64,000 nucleotides of DNA from Flagellimonas sp. MMG031 (GTDB lineage: Bacteria; Bacteroidota; Bacteroidia; Flavobacteriales; Flavobacteriaceae). The position numbers were made by a program, and so were the translations under genes. The stretch covers positions 436,501-500,500 of the forward strand of contig NZ_CP157804.1 in assembly GCF_040112705.1 (NCBI RefSeq), given 5' to 3'. The notes below the pieces were generated by a model. That model saw nothing but the letters and a program-made list of their open reading frames with translations, searched no databases and was not told the DNA's origin. This document shows, one piece after another, positions 1 to 7,555 of this stretch (positions are counted from its first letter, which is position 1; each line of letters opens with the position of its first letter).

Positions 1-232
1 TAGGAAAAGTACCCTTTTTATAGTTGTTGATGAGTTCTTCCTCTATGGTAAAATCCAATCCGCTCAATTTGTACAATAGCAATTGGGGCGTAACCACCAC
101 ATGGGCGATGTTCCACCAAATGTTATTGCTAAACCCATCAGGAATCCGGAACAAATCGTCCTTGGGCGTTTTCTTTAAAAATTCGTGCAGTATCATCCTG
201 TTTTTAAGGAGAATATCAAAGGTCTTTTCCAT
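1..232 (-). CDS. DinB-family protein (partial, runs off left edge)
   Basis: Only the first 77 codons are in the window; the C-terminus lies beyond position 1. Read from the ATG at 232, the protein begins MEKTFDILLKNRMILHEF and then shows NIWWNIAHVVVTPQLLLYK. A His-containing amphipathic helix of this kind is typical of the first half of DinB/DUF664 four-helix bundles, where that His is the first of three metal ligands. No in-frame ATG lies upstream. Members act in thiol-dependent or detoxification chemistry, but the substrate cannot be told from this fragment. A second, secreted DinB-like protein lies at 6956-7552. The family call is moderately safe; the function is unknown. Confidence 0.6.
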   Translation of the reverse strand, partial: MEKTFDILLKNRMILHEFLKKTPKDDLFRIPDGFSNNIWWNIAHVVVTPQLLLYKLSGLDFTIEEELINNYKKGTFP

Positions 233-424
233 AGCTTTTTCTATATAATCACAACGCTCGTTTTCGTAAAACTATGTTTTTAATACGAAACTGCCTACTC
301 TGTTCGGAATTAAACCCCTTCTTTTCCAAATCAACAAAGCGATTAAATCCTGTTGAATTTACCTCTTTGCAATGGGATTTGTTTCATTTTTGACTTCCTT
401 TGTCCATCCAATAATATCATTTTT

Positions 425-775
425 ATGAAAAAGATTTATCATTTGGGCAGCTGTTCCACTTGCCAACGCATATTGAAGGAATTGGAGCCGTTGGACGGAG
501 TTGAACTGCAAGAAATCAAATCAGAAGCCATTACCCCAGAACAGTTGGAACACATGGCAGCATTGAGCGGGAGCTACGAATCCCTGTTCAGCCGCAGAGC
601 CATGCTTTTCCGCCAGCGGGGATTGCATGAAAAGGAGCTTTCCGAAAAGGATTATAAGGACTTGATCTTGGAGCACTACACCTTTTTAAAACGACCTGTA
701 GTCTTGGTCGATGACACCATTTTCGTTGGAAATGCAAAAAAAACAGTAGAAGCCGCCAAAGCGGCACTGCATTGA
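425..775 (+). CDS. ArsC/Spx-family thioredoxin-fold protein
   Basis: A 116-residue protein of the arsenate reductase (ArsC)/Spx-like family. It opens KKIYHLGSCSTCQRILKEL, a beta strand followed by a C-x-x-C at residues 10 and 13. The C-terminal segment has KRPVVLVDDTIFVGN, matching the conserved Arg-Pro region of ArsC-like proteins (LxRPI). The reading frame is open further upstream, but the ATG at 425 begins exactly at the family N-terminus, so it is preferred over the more distant start. The stop TGA overlaps the ATG of the EamA gene by one base, so the two are probably co-translated. True arsenate reduction is unproven: no arsenic resistance gene is nearby, and many Bacteroidota paralogues have no known substrate. 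Confidence 0.75.
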   Translation: MKKIYHLGSCSTCQRILKELEPLDGVELQEIKSEAITPEQLEHMAALSGSYESLFSRRAMLFRQRGLHEKELSEKDYKDLILEHYTFLKRPVVLVDDTIFVGNAKKTVEAAKAALH

Positions 776-1686
776 TGAGCAAAAGAACCTTGGCCATTTT
801 GGCCGCCATAGGCGCCACTGTTATCTACGGGATCAACCACACCGTAGCCAAGGGAGTCATGCCCATGCACGTTCAACCCTTCGGGTTTATCTTTCTTCGT
901 GTAGGCGGGGCAGCCATCCTTTTTTGGTTGATTTCAATTTTGGGTCCAAAGCAAAAAATTGAAAAACGCGATTGGGGGCGTTTATTCTTCTGTTCCCTTT
1001 TGGGAATGAGCATCAATATGCTATCCTTTTTTAAGGGCCTCCAACTATCCACACCTATTAATAGCGCTGTACTTGTAACCATCACCCCTATCATCGTTGT
1101 GGTGATTTCCGCTCTGTTTTTACGCGAGAAAATTACGCTCAACAAGGGATTGGGGATTGCTATGGGTTTTGTAGGTGCGCTGGGTCTTATTTTGTTTGGG
1201 GCAGAAATACGCCAAGATGCCCCCAACATTCCTTTGGGAAACTCTTTGTTCATTCTTAATGCGACAGCGTACGGTGCCTACTTGGTGGTGGTAAAAAAAC
1301 TGATTGAAAAATATCACCCATTCACATTGATGAAATGGTTATTTAGCATTGCCTTTATCGTCAATTTGCCCATCACCTTACCCGAGGTACTCGAAATTGA
1401 ATGGTCGACCATGCCTCTTTGGGCTTATGGATCTGTTGCCTTTGTGGTCATCGGCACTACTTTTTTGACCTATCTCTTCAATATTTTTGCCTTGACCGAA
1501 CTCAAAGCGTCGTCTGTAGGGGCCTTTGTGTATATGCAGCCCTTGGTCGGTATTTTATTTGCGCTTTCCTCCGGCAAGGACCATCTCACCCTCATCAAAA
1601 TTTTGGCCATGGCCTTTGTGCTAGTAGGCGTTTATTTGGCCAGCAAAAAACCACGAAGAGGCATCAAGCACCCAAAAGAGGCCTAA
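775..1686 (+). CDS. EamA/DMT-family transporter
   Basis: A 303-residue inner-membrane protein of the drug/metabolite transporter superfamily. About ten hydrophobic segments are arranged as two EamA repeats, the first near residues 5-140 and the second near 160-295. An EamA-typical AVLVTITPIIVVVISALFL stretch lies near residues 90-110. The ATG at 775 overlaps the upstream stop (TGATG). A TTG one codon earlier is open but unlikely. Substrates of this family range from amino acids to nucleotides and sugars, and none can be assigned here. The C-terminus is short and basic (KKPRRGIKHPKEA), consistent with a cytoplasmic tail. Confidence 0.88.
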   Translation: MSKRTLAILAAIGATVIYGINHTVAKGVMPMHVQPFGFIFLRVGGAAILFWLISILGPKQKIEKRDWGRLFFCSLLGMSINMLSFFKGLQLSTPINSAVLVTITPIIVVVISALFLREKITLNKGLGIAMGFVGALGLILFGAEIRQDAPNIPLGNSLFILNATAYGAYLVVVKKLIEKYHPFTLMKWLFSIAFIVNLPITLPEVLEIEWSTMPLWAYGSVAFVVIGTTFLTYLFNIFALTELKASSVGAFVYMQPLVGILFALSSGKDHLTLIKILAMAFVLVGVYLASKKPRRGIKHPKEA

Positions 1687-1692
1687 AAGAAA

Positions 1693-2175
1693 TTATAAAA
1701 TCTCGATGTCCTTTGGCTTCTGAACGTGCTTCCGCGTATCTTCCTTGGTCAAAATCTTGAAGTCCTCCGTTTTTTCCATGGATTCAAAAGCATTCAAAAA
1801 CTCCTCGGGCAATCCGGTAAGTTTTCTGTTCTTTAAATCGATCCAGGCTCCCATCATTTCGCAACGCGCAAAGTTTTTCCCGTTGTGGTCGTAAAAATTA
1901 TGCCTAAACTCAAAGAACATCCCATCATTGCTCATTCCGGCAAACTCCAAAGAGACCTTGACGGGCATGCCTGGGAAAGCTTCCTTAAAATAATAGACGT
2001 GCTCGTAAAAAACCACTGGACCAATATTGTGGGCGGACATACTTTTTTGATTGAACCCCAATAGCCCTAAATAGGCCATTCGAGTGTGGCTCATAAAGTT
2101 GATGTAGGCCGAATTCGCTAAATGTCGGTTGGCGTCCGTATCGCTCCACCTGATCTCAAATTCCTTAAAAAACAT
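1693..2175 (-). CDS. Acyl-CoA thioesterase, 4HBT hot-dog fold
   Basis: A 160-residue single hot-dog domain of the 4-hydroxybenzoyl-CoA thioesterase/YbgC type. The N-terminal RWSDTDANRHLANSAY (residues 9-24) matches the family signature in which an Asp sits a few residues before an N-x-H or H-x-N pair. MGAWIDLKNRKLTGLPEEF forms the last strand and helix. It probably hydrolyses short- or medium-chain acyl-CoA in the cytoplasm. It converges on the EamA gene with only 6 bases between stops and is divergent from the nitronate monooxygenase gene. The shared upstream region has a 14-bp palindrome. Confidence 0.85.
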   Translation of the reverse strand: MFFKEFEIRWSDTDANRHLANSAYINFMSHTRMAYLGLLGFNQKSMSAHNIGPVVFYEHVYYFKEAFPGMPVKVSLEFAGMSNDGMFFEFRHNFYDHNGKNFARCEMMGAWIDLKNRKLTGLPEEFLNAFESMEKTEDFKILTKEDTRKHVQKPKDIEIL

Positions 2176-2189
2176 AAAAGGTTATTTTG

Positions 2190-2203
2190 TTATGCATGCA
2201 TAA
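2190..2203. promoter_or_regulatory. Perfect 14-bp palindrome between divergent genes
   Basis: TTATGCATGCATAA reads identically on both strands. It lies between the thioesterase start (2175) and the nitronate monooxygenase start (2283), beside candidate -7 elements for both. It could be an operator for a dimeric regulator. No regulator gene adjoins it, so the role is inference. Confidence 0.3.
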
Positions 2204-2209
2204 TAATTG

Positions 2210-2228
2210 TAAAAATACCATAGTTTTG
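2210..2228. promoter_or_regulatory. Candidate divergent -7 promoter elements
   Basis: On the plus strand, TAGTTTTG at 2221-2228 fits the Bacteroidota -7 consensus TAnnTTTG and would serve the nitronate monooxygenase gene 55 bases downstream. On the minus strand, TATTTTTA (2217 down to 2210) would serve the thioesterase gene. No clear -33 TTTG lies at the usual 19-23 spacing for either, so these are only moderate candidates. Confidence 0.4.
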
Positions 2229-2282
2229 AGAACTGATTCCATTATGAAGAAGAATTGTTCCTATTTTTAAACATAGTTTAAC

Positions 2283-3269
2283 ATGACAACCATGAGCCAA
2301 AAAGCTGAATTTATCCAAAACCTGTCCCTACCCGTTATTGCCGCCCCCATGTTCCTGATTTCGGGACCAAAATTGGTGGTGGAATGTTGTAAAAATGGTA
2401 TAGTGGGAACCTTCCCGGCCCTGAACCAACGCACCAGTGAAGGTTTTGAGGAGTGGCTCATCCAAATTAAGTCAGAATTAAAGGCATTTGAGGAGGAAAC
2501 CGGCAAAAAAGCAGCGCCATTCGGGGTCAACTTGGTGGTTCACCCGACCAATCCGAGATTGGAGGCCGATGTAAAACTTTGCATCAAACACAAAGTGCCT
2601 TTGGTGATTACCTCGCTCGGTGCAGTAAGCCAAGTTGTGGATGCCATTCATAGCTACGGCGGATTGGTCTTTCATGACATCATCAAAAAGCGCCATGCCG
2701 AAAAAGCGGCCGAAGCTGGTGTGGACGGTCTTATATTGGTCTCAGCAGGTGCTGGTGGGCATGCCGGTACCATCAACCCCATGAGTTTGATCGCGGAGGT
2801 GAAAAAATTCTATCATAAAACCATCATTTTGTCCGGATGCATCAGTACCGGTAGGGATGTTGCCTCTGCCCTACAGATGGGAGCCGACCTAGCCTATATG
2901 GGTACCAGGTTCATCAACACGGAGGAAAGCAAAGCCACCGACGACTATCGCAAAATGATCATTGAGGCAGGTGCGAGTGATGTGGTGTACACGGCTGCCA
3001 TTTCGGGCGTACACGCGAATTTCTTGGCTGCTAGCCTAAAAGCGGCAGGTATTACAGAGGAAGACCTGAAAAAGGATACGAAAATTGACTTTGGCAAGGA
3101 ACTCGATACCGAGGCCAAGGCTTGGAAAACGATTTGGTCGGCTGGGCAGGGCGTAACCACGATTGACAATGTGCTATCCGTTTCGGCATTGGTCAAAGAG
3201 TTGAAATCCGGGTTTAAAACAGCGGTGGAAGAGCAGTCCAAACTGTTAACCACCTATCCAAAGGAGTAA
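2283..3269 (+). CDS. Nitronate monooxygenase (2-nitropropane dioxygenase family)
   Basis: A 328-residue FMN-dependent TIM-barrel enzyme. LPVIAAPMFLISGPKLVV at the N-terminus is the first strand and FMN site. SAGAGGHAG near residue 155 carries the catalytic His region. STGRDVASALQMGADLAYMG followed by TRFINTEES is the phosphate-binding and C-terminal barrel motif. The expected reaction is flavin-dependent oxidation of alkyl nitronates (such as propionate 3-nitronate) to aldehydes or ketones and nitrite. The ATG at 2283 is followed by a second in-frame ATG three codons later, so the exact start is open. The YheT-like hydrolase gene starts 3 bases after the stop, suggesting an operon. Confidence 0.9.
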   Translation: MTTMSQKAEFIQNLSLPVIAAPMFLISGPKLVVECCKNGIVGTFPALNQRTSEGFEEWLIQIKSELKAFEEETGKKAAPFGVNLVVHPTNPRLEADVKLCIKHKVPLVITSLGAVSQVVDAIHSYGGLVFHDIIKKRHAEKAAEAGVDGLILVSAGAGGHAGTINPMSLIAEVKKFYHKTIILSGCISTGRDVASALQMGADLAYMGTRFINTEESKATDDYRKMIIEAGASDVVYTAAISGVHANFLAASLKAAGITEEDLKKDTKIDFGKELDTEAKAWKTIWSAGQGVTTIDNVLSVSALVKELKSGFKTAVEEQSKLLTTYPKE

Positions 3270-3272
3270 CCC

Positions 3273-4232
3273 ATGCCACAGCTGAATTCCGATTATACAC
3301 CACCCCTACTTTTTAAAAATGGGCATTTCGCCACGATTTATTCGGGCATTATCCGTTCGGTAAACGGGGTGGTCCAAAAAAGGGAACGGATTATGCTCTC
3401 AGATGGTGATTTTCTGGATTTGGACTGGAGCGATTCGGTAACTCAGACGCAAAAGTTAGTCATATTGCTTCACGGGCTGGAAGGGGATGCCCAGCGCCCC
3501 TACATTACTGGAAGTGCCAAAATACTGAACCAAAATGGTTACGATACCTGTGCCGTGAACTATCGGGGATGCAGTGGTGAGCCCAATGTAAAGTATCGCT
3601 CCTATCATTCAGGTGCCACAGAGGATTTAATTGAAGTTCTCAACCATATTCTCAATACCAAGAATTATTCGGAAATCTACTTGAAAGGATTCAGCTTGGG
3701 CGGAAACCTATTGCTCAAATATTTGGGTGAGGGCAACGATGTCCCAAAGGAAATCAAAGGGGCCGTGGCCGTCTCCGTACCCTGTAATCTTCATGATTCC
3801 TGCAAACAGTTGCTCAGCATCAAAAACATAATGTACGCGATTAAATTTAAGGGCAACCTGTTGGACAAACTACGTCAAAAACAGCACATGTTCCCTAATA
3901 AAATAAGTGACAACGACATCAAAAGCATAAAGACCCTAAAGGATTTTGACGATATCTACACCAGTCAGGCACACGGCTTTGAAGATGCCCTGGACTACTA
4001 CAAAAAATCGAGCTCCCTGCAATTTTTACCCCATATCCAAGTGCCGAGCCTCATCATCAATGCCAAGGATGATTCTTTTTTGGGTCCTGAGTGTTATCCC
4101 GTAAAGGAAACCGATAGAAATACCAAATTGTTTCTAGAAATGCCCAGCTATGGCGGACATGTGGGTTTTTGGGGCAAGAACAACATCACCTATACCGAAA
4201 AAAGGGCACTGGCTTTTTTTGACTCCATTTGA
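3273..4232 (+). CDS. YheT-type alpha/beta hydrolase
   Basis: A 319-residue alpha/beta hydrolase of the YheT/ABHD1-3 group. LLHGLEGD (about residues 65-72) forms the oxyanion-hole loop. GFSLGGN (nucleophile Ser near 141) is the elbow, NAKDDSF supplies the acid, and YGGHVGF supplies the catalytic His. The opening TPPLLFKNGHFATIY is typical of this group. There is no signal peptide, so it is cytoplasmic or membrane-peripheral. Family members act on acyl esters or phospholipids, but the substrate here is unknown. It is the second gene of a probable two-gene unit with the nitronate monooxygenase. Confidence 0.88.
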   Translation: MPQLNSDYTPPLLFKNGHFATIYSGIIRSVNGVVQKRERIMLSDGDFLDLDWSDSVTQTQKLVILLHGLEGDAQRPYITGSAKILNQNGYDTCAVNYRGCSGEPNVKYRSYHSGATEDLIEVLNHILNTKNYSEIYLKGFSLGGNLLLKYLGEGNDVPKEIKGAVAVSVPCNLHDSCKQLLSIKNIMYAIKFKGNLLDKLRQKQHMFPNKISDNDIKSIKTLKDFDDIYTSQAHGFEDALDYYKKSSSLQFLPHIQVPSLIINAKDDSFLGPECYPVKETDRNTKLFLEMPSYGGHVGFWGKNNITYTEKRALAFFDSI

Positions 4233-4298
4233 ATGGTCACTCGGTGATTTTCTGAAAGACAAAACAAAAAACGCAAGGATTATTAGTGGCTAATTACC

Positions 4299-4306
4299 TA
4301 TCTTAG
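4299..4306 (+). promoter_or_regulatory. Candidate -7 element TATCTTAG for the cytochrome c gene
   Basis: TATCTTAG fits TAnnTTAG, a near variant of the Bacteroidota -7 box that recurs in this window at 22364, 56936, 61243 and 61657. It lies 36 bases before the ATG at 4343. No convincing -33 element was found. Confidence 0.4.
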
Positions 4307-4342
4307 TAGCTCAGTTTACACATAAACTTCAATAGAATCAGA

Positions 4343-4822
4343 ATGAAAAAAATGGTAATGGTCTTGGCCTTGGGGGCCATGATAGCAAGCTGCGGCGGCA
4401 AAAAGGAAGAAAAGAAAGATGGCTTTGAAGTAAGCCGCACCAAAACGGAAGATACCAAAACAGTAGAAAAAGAAGGTGTTCCTGTTGATTTGGACAATAA
4501 AGGAGTAGGTCCGATTACGAATATGGAATTCCCAGATGAAATCAATGATGAAATGGCCGCAAGGGGTAAAGCCAAATTTGAGGCTATTTGCGTAGCATGC
4601 CACATGGCAGAAAAACGCATGATCGGCCCTGCGCTAAAAGGTGTCTATGAAAGAAGAAGCCCGGAGTGGGTCATGAACATGATCTTGAACCCCGATGGCA
4701 TGCTGAAGGAAGACCCTATTGCCAAAGCCTTGTTGAAAGAGTACAACAACGCCATTATGCTCAACCAAAACCTTACTGAGGATGAGGCAAGGGATGTTGC
4801 CGAGTACTTGAGAACACTTTAA
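4343..4822 (+). CDS. Lipoprotein c-type cytochrome
   Basis: A 159-residue exported protein. The N-terminus MKKMVMVLALGAMIASC is a lipoprotein signal with the lipidated Cys at residue 17, followed by a charged Lys/Glu-rich linker to about residue 50. The heme-binding site is CVACH (Cys83, Cys86, His87), after which KRMIGPALKGVYERR and the terminal DEARDVAEYLRTL helix match class I cytochrome c. It is probably a periplasm-facing electron carrier anchored by lipid. It stands alone, with its own candidate promoter and a strong terminator after it, so it is likely monocistronic. The redox partner is unknown. Confidence 0.9.
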   Translation: MKKMVMVLALGAMIASCGGKKEEKKDGFEVSRTKTEDTKTVEKEGVPVDLDNKGVGPITNMEFPDEINDEMAARGKAKFEAICVACHMAEKRMIGPALKGVYERRSPEWVMNMILNPDGMLKEDPIAKALLKEYNNAIMLNQNLTEDEARDVAEYLRTL

Positions 4823-4848
4823 ACAAACCAACTCAATTATAGTAGGAT

Positions 4849-4884
4849 AGCTGCTGTTTTGTTAAAGAAACAGCAGCTTTTTTT
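4849..4884 (+). terminator. Rho-independent terminator after the cytochrome c gene
   Basis: AGCTGCTGTTT (4849-4859) pairs perfectly with AAACAGCAGCT (4868-4878) around an 8-base loop, followed by a run of seven T. It ends the cytochrome c transcript. It also argues that the next gene starts at 4910 rather than at the in-frame codon at 4859 inside the hairpin. Confidence 0.9.
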
Positions 4885-4909
4885 ATATCTTACTACAAAC
4901 TTTTGGAAC

Positions 4910-5617
4910 ATGAAAAGACTACTACTTTTTGCTGTTTGTGTAGGGTTTTCACCCTTGATTTACGCACAAGGACTTCAGGGTGCATGGAGCACTATGGGTT
5001 CCGACGACGCAGGATCTGAAGTGGAGCACGTGATAACATTTACAAACGGCTTTTTTTCGGAAGCAATTTTTGAAAAGGCCTATGGAAAATTTGTTGGCAC
5101 CAAGGGGGGTCAATATGCCCTAAGTAACGGAACAATCGACTTAACTTTTGAATTTTCGACGCAAAACCCTGAAATGGTTGGTCAAACCCAATCCCATAGT
5201 TATTCCATGGCAAATGATGTGCTGGATCTCTACGACATGACATGGACGCGCGTTGATGATGGGACGCCCGGCGACCTATTTGGTGCATGGTTGATATCCG
5301 GCAGAAAACGCGATGGTGAAATTGTGAAACGCGACACTTCCGGACCTCGAAAGACCATGAAAATATTAAGCGGCACCCGTTTTCAGTGGATTGCCTACAA
5401 CACCGAAACCAAGGAATTTATGGGGACTGGTGGGGGAACTTATACCACCGTTAATGGCACATACACCGAAAATATCGGTTTTTTCTCCCGGGACGACTCT
5501 AGGGTCGGCGCAAGTTTGGAGTTCAATTATGAATTGATCAATGGGGATTGGCACCACTCGGGATTAAGTAGTAAGGGAGACCCCATTTATGAAATTTGGA
5601 GCCTAAGAAAGCCCTAG
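4910..5617 (+). CDS. Secreted protein with two related beta-rich repeats
   Basis: A 235-residue protein that begins MKRLLLFAVCVGFSPLIYAQG, a clear signal peptide with cleavage near residue 20. The mature part has two related halves. Each opens with a GAW motif (LQGAWST near residue 22 and LFGAWLI near 123), contains a Thr/Gly-rich strand such as GTKGGQY or GTGGGTY, and ends in an aromatic W segment. This suggests a duplicated lipocalin-like or small beta-barrel domain. The ATG at 4910 is preferred because the frame upstream crosses a terminator hairpin. Similar proteins occur widely in Flavobacteriia without assigned function; I do not recognise a specific role. Confidence 0.75.
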   Translation: MKRLLLFAVCVGFSPLIYAQGLQGAWSTMGSDDAGSEVEHVITFTNGFFSEAIFEKAYGKFVGTKGGQYALSNGTIDLTFEFSTQNPEMVGQTQSHSYSMANDVLDLYDMTWTRVDDGTPGDLFGAWLISGRKRDGEIVKRDTSGPRKTMKILSGTRFQWIAYNTETKEFMGTGGGTYTTVNGTYTENIGFFSRDDSRVGASLEFNYELINGDWHHSGLSSKGDPIYEIWSLRKP

Positions 5618-5715
5618 AAAGTATTATCATTTAGCCATTTAACAACATAAAACATAGGGGAGGTCATTCATTTTTTTAGTATTTTACAACAACATTAACC
5701 AGTAATTGCTATAAG

Positions 5716-6135
5716 ATGAAAACTTCAATTCTTCTCTTTTTCTTTGCCATACTTCTGGCAGAATCCTGCGGAAGCGCCAAATCCGATGAGGAAGCCCTCT
5801 ACGGCCCTACTTGGGAATTGGAATACATTTCCGGCCCACGAATCGCCTTCGATGGACTTTTTCCCAACAAAAAGCCACAGATTACCTTTAACAAAGAAAC
5901 CGGCAAGGTTAGGGGTACCGATAGTTGCAACGGTTATACCGCCGATTTTGAAATTGCGGAAAGTACCATTGCCTTTGGTGATCCCGGACCCACCACCATG
6001 ATGTTCTGCGGCGGCAGTGAACGCCAATTTTTACAGATGATGAAAAAAATAGACGGTTACTCCGTAGAGGAGGGAAAACTCAACCTTTTGGTCGGTGAGG
6101 TACCGATGATGCGATTCAAAAAAGTAAACCCATGA
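5716..6135 (+). CDS. META-domain (HslJ-like) lipoprotein
   Basis: A 139-residue protein with a lipoprotein signal (LLAESCGSAK, lipidated Cys near 18) followed by one META domain. The signature segments are TWELEYISG, QITFNKETGKVRGTDSCNGY and TTMMFCGGSERQFLQMM, and the paired cysteines fit HslJ/META proteins. These are outer-membrane-associated or periplasmic proteins linked to stress or antibiotic tolerance in other bacteria; the molecular role is unsettled. The stop overlaps the start of the next gene, also a META lipoprotein, by 4 bases (ATGA), so the two are translationally coupled. Confidence 0.85.
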   Translation: MKTSILLFFFAILLAESCGSAKSDEEALYGPTWELEYISGPRIAFDGLFPNKKPQITFNKETGKVRGTDSCNGYTADFEIAESTIAFGDPGPTTMMFCGGSERQFLQMMKKIDGYSVEEGKLNLLVGEVPMMRFKKVNP

Positions 6136-6953
6136 AACAGATACTCATTTTAAGTTGTGTTGCATTGCTGATTTTTGGCTGTGCCGAGAAAAAGAAAGAA
6201 ACCACCTCAGAACCAGAAGCGAAAGAGGCGGTAGTGGACACCCTGCCATCCAAAGAAGAAAAAAGAACCATGGAACCCATTGCTATAAAAATTGACGGAA
6301 GCTATTTTAAGGCCACTGGAACCGAACCCTTTTGGGGACTCAAGTTATATGGAGACAAGGTGGAACTTCAGACTATGGAAGATACCATCACAACGCCCCC
6401 ATCCGAAGCTATTAAGGCACAGGATGGAAACATCAAGATGTTTCGCATGCAAACCGAGGCCACACAGCTAGATGTAATCATATCCCAAAAGGAATGTACC
6501 AATGCCATGTCTGGCGAAGTGTTCCCTTACACCGTAACTGTATCTTACAAAAGCACGGGCGGAGATGAAACCAAAGTGTACGAAGGCTGCGGGGCCTATA
6601 TTACTGATTACAGGCTTCACGACATTTGGGTATTGGAAAAAATGAACGGCAATGCGGTTTCCAAGGAAGAATTTGGCGGTAGGGACCTGCCCAATTTGGA
6701 AATCAATATCAACAACAATAGATTTTCTGGGTATTCGGGCTGCAACCGAATGACAGGTGGGATTTTTTATGAAGAGGATGTGCTGCGATTCACCCAAGTG
6801 GCCACTACACGGATGGCCTGCCCCAATATGGACAAGGAATCCACATTTTTGACCGCCTTGAACAGCAGCACACAATACAAGGTGGAAAATAATCGACTCT
6901 ATCTTTCGAATGGTTCCGAGGAAAACATCTTGATATTCAAAAAATGGGATTGA
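6132..6953 (+). CDS. Two-domain lipoprotein: COG3650-like plus META
   Basis: A 273-residue protein with a lipoprotein signal ending LLIFGC (Cys17) and a charged linker. A first domain at about residues 55-155 contains GTEPFWGLKLYGDKV and two Cys. It resembles the COG3650-type domain often found in front of META domains. A META domain follows at about 160-270, with WVLEKMNG, FSGYSGCNRMTGGIF and TTRMACPNMDKE. It overlaps the preceding single-META gene by 4 bases. The tandem arrangement suggests a duplicated envelope-stress lipoprotein pair. The next gene (DinB-like) starts 2 bases after this stop. Confidence 0.82.
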   Translation: MKQILILSCVALLIFGCAEKKKETTSEPEAKEAVVDTLPSKEEKRTMEPIAIKIDGSYFKATGTEPFWGLKLYGDKVELQTMEDTITTPPSEAIKAQDGNIKMFRMQTEATQLDVIISQKECTNAMSGEVFPYTVTVSYKSTGGDETKVYEGCGAYITDYRLHDIWVLEKMNGNAVSKEEFGGRDLPNLEININNNRFSGYSGCNRMTGGIFYEEDVLRFTQVATTRMACPNMDKESTFLTALNSSTQYKVENNRLYLSNGSEENILIFKKWD

Positions 6954-6955
6954 TT

Positions 6956-7552
6956 ATGAGGAAAGTGTGCAGCCTTATTCTTTTTGTTATTTTGTCGTTT
7001 CATATGCAAACCAAAGCACAAGAAATGGAGCTGCCGTATAAAGAAATACCCGATTACCCCTCAACGTTTACCTCCGGAAATGTAGTTTCCAGAATGATAG
7101 ATGGATTGGGGTTCCGCTATTACTGGGCCACGGAAGGGCTCACCGAAAATGATTTGACCTACCGGGCATCGGAAGATGGCCGTTCTCTTTTTGAAACCAT
7201 GGAACACATTTACGTGATGTCCAATAATATTTTGTTGGCACCAGATGCCAAGCCTTATGAAAGACCGGTGAACCCTCAAAAATTTTCGTATGAGGAGCTT
7301 CGTTCACTTACCCTGAACAATTTAAAAACTGCCAGCGAGAAAGTTTTAGGCAAAACTTCTGAAGAAATGGAAGATTTTAAGGTCATATTTAAACAGGGAG
7401 GTCGAACCTCCGAGTTCCCCTTCTGGAATATGATCAATGGCATGCTTGCGGATTGTATTCACCATACAGGCCAAATTGTATTGATGCGACGGGCCAGTGG
7501 CAATCCCCAAAACCCAAATGTGAATGTGTTCTTGGGAAAAACAAGGGAGTAA
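6956..7552 (+). CDS. Secreted DinB-superfamily protein
   Basis: A 198-residue protein. The chosen ATG at 6956 gives MRKVCSLILFVILSFHMQTKAQ, a complete signal peptide. An earlier in-frame ATG at 6944 overlaps the previous gene and only adds MGLI. The mature part has the DinB four-helix pattern: GFRYYWATEGL, then a His in FETMEHIYVM and a second in CIHHTGQIVLMRRASG (two of the three expected metal ligands). DinB proteins are usually cytoplasmic, so the exported form is less common. It probably belongs to the operon of the two META lipoproteins. The function is unknown. Confidence 0.78.
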   Translation: MRKVCSLILFVILSFHMQTKAQEMELPYKEIPDYPSTFTSGNVVSRMIDGLGFRYYWATEGLTENDLTYRASEDGRSLFETMEHIYVMSNNILLAPDAKPYERPVNPQKFSYEELRSLTLNNLKTASEKVLGKTSEEMEDFKVIFKQGGRTSEFPFWNMINGMLADCIHHTGQIVLMRRASGNPQNPNVNVFLGKTRE

Positions 7553-7555
7553 TTC

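Noticed and set aside
4859..4909. Upstream start for the secreted protein at 4910
   Set aside because: The extension lies inside the cytochrome c terminator and would put 17 residues before a clean signal peptide.
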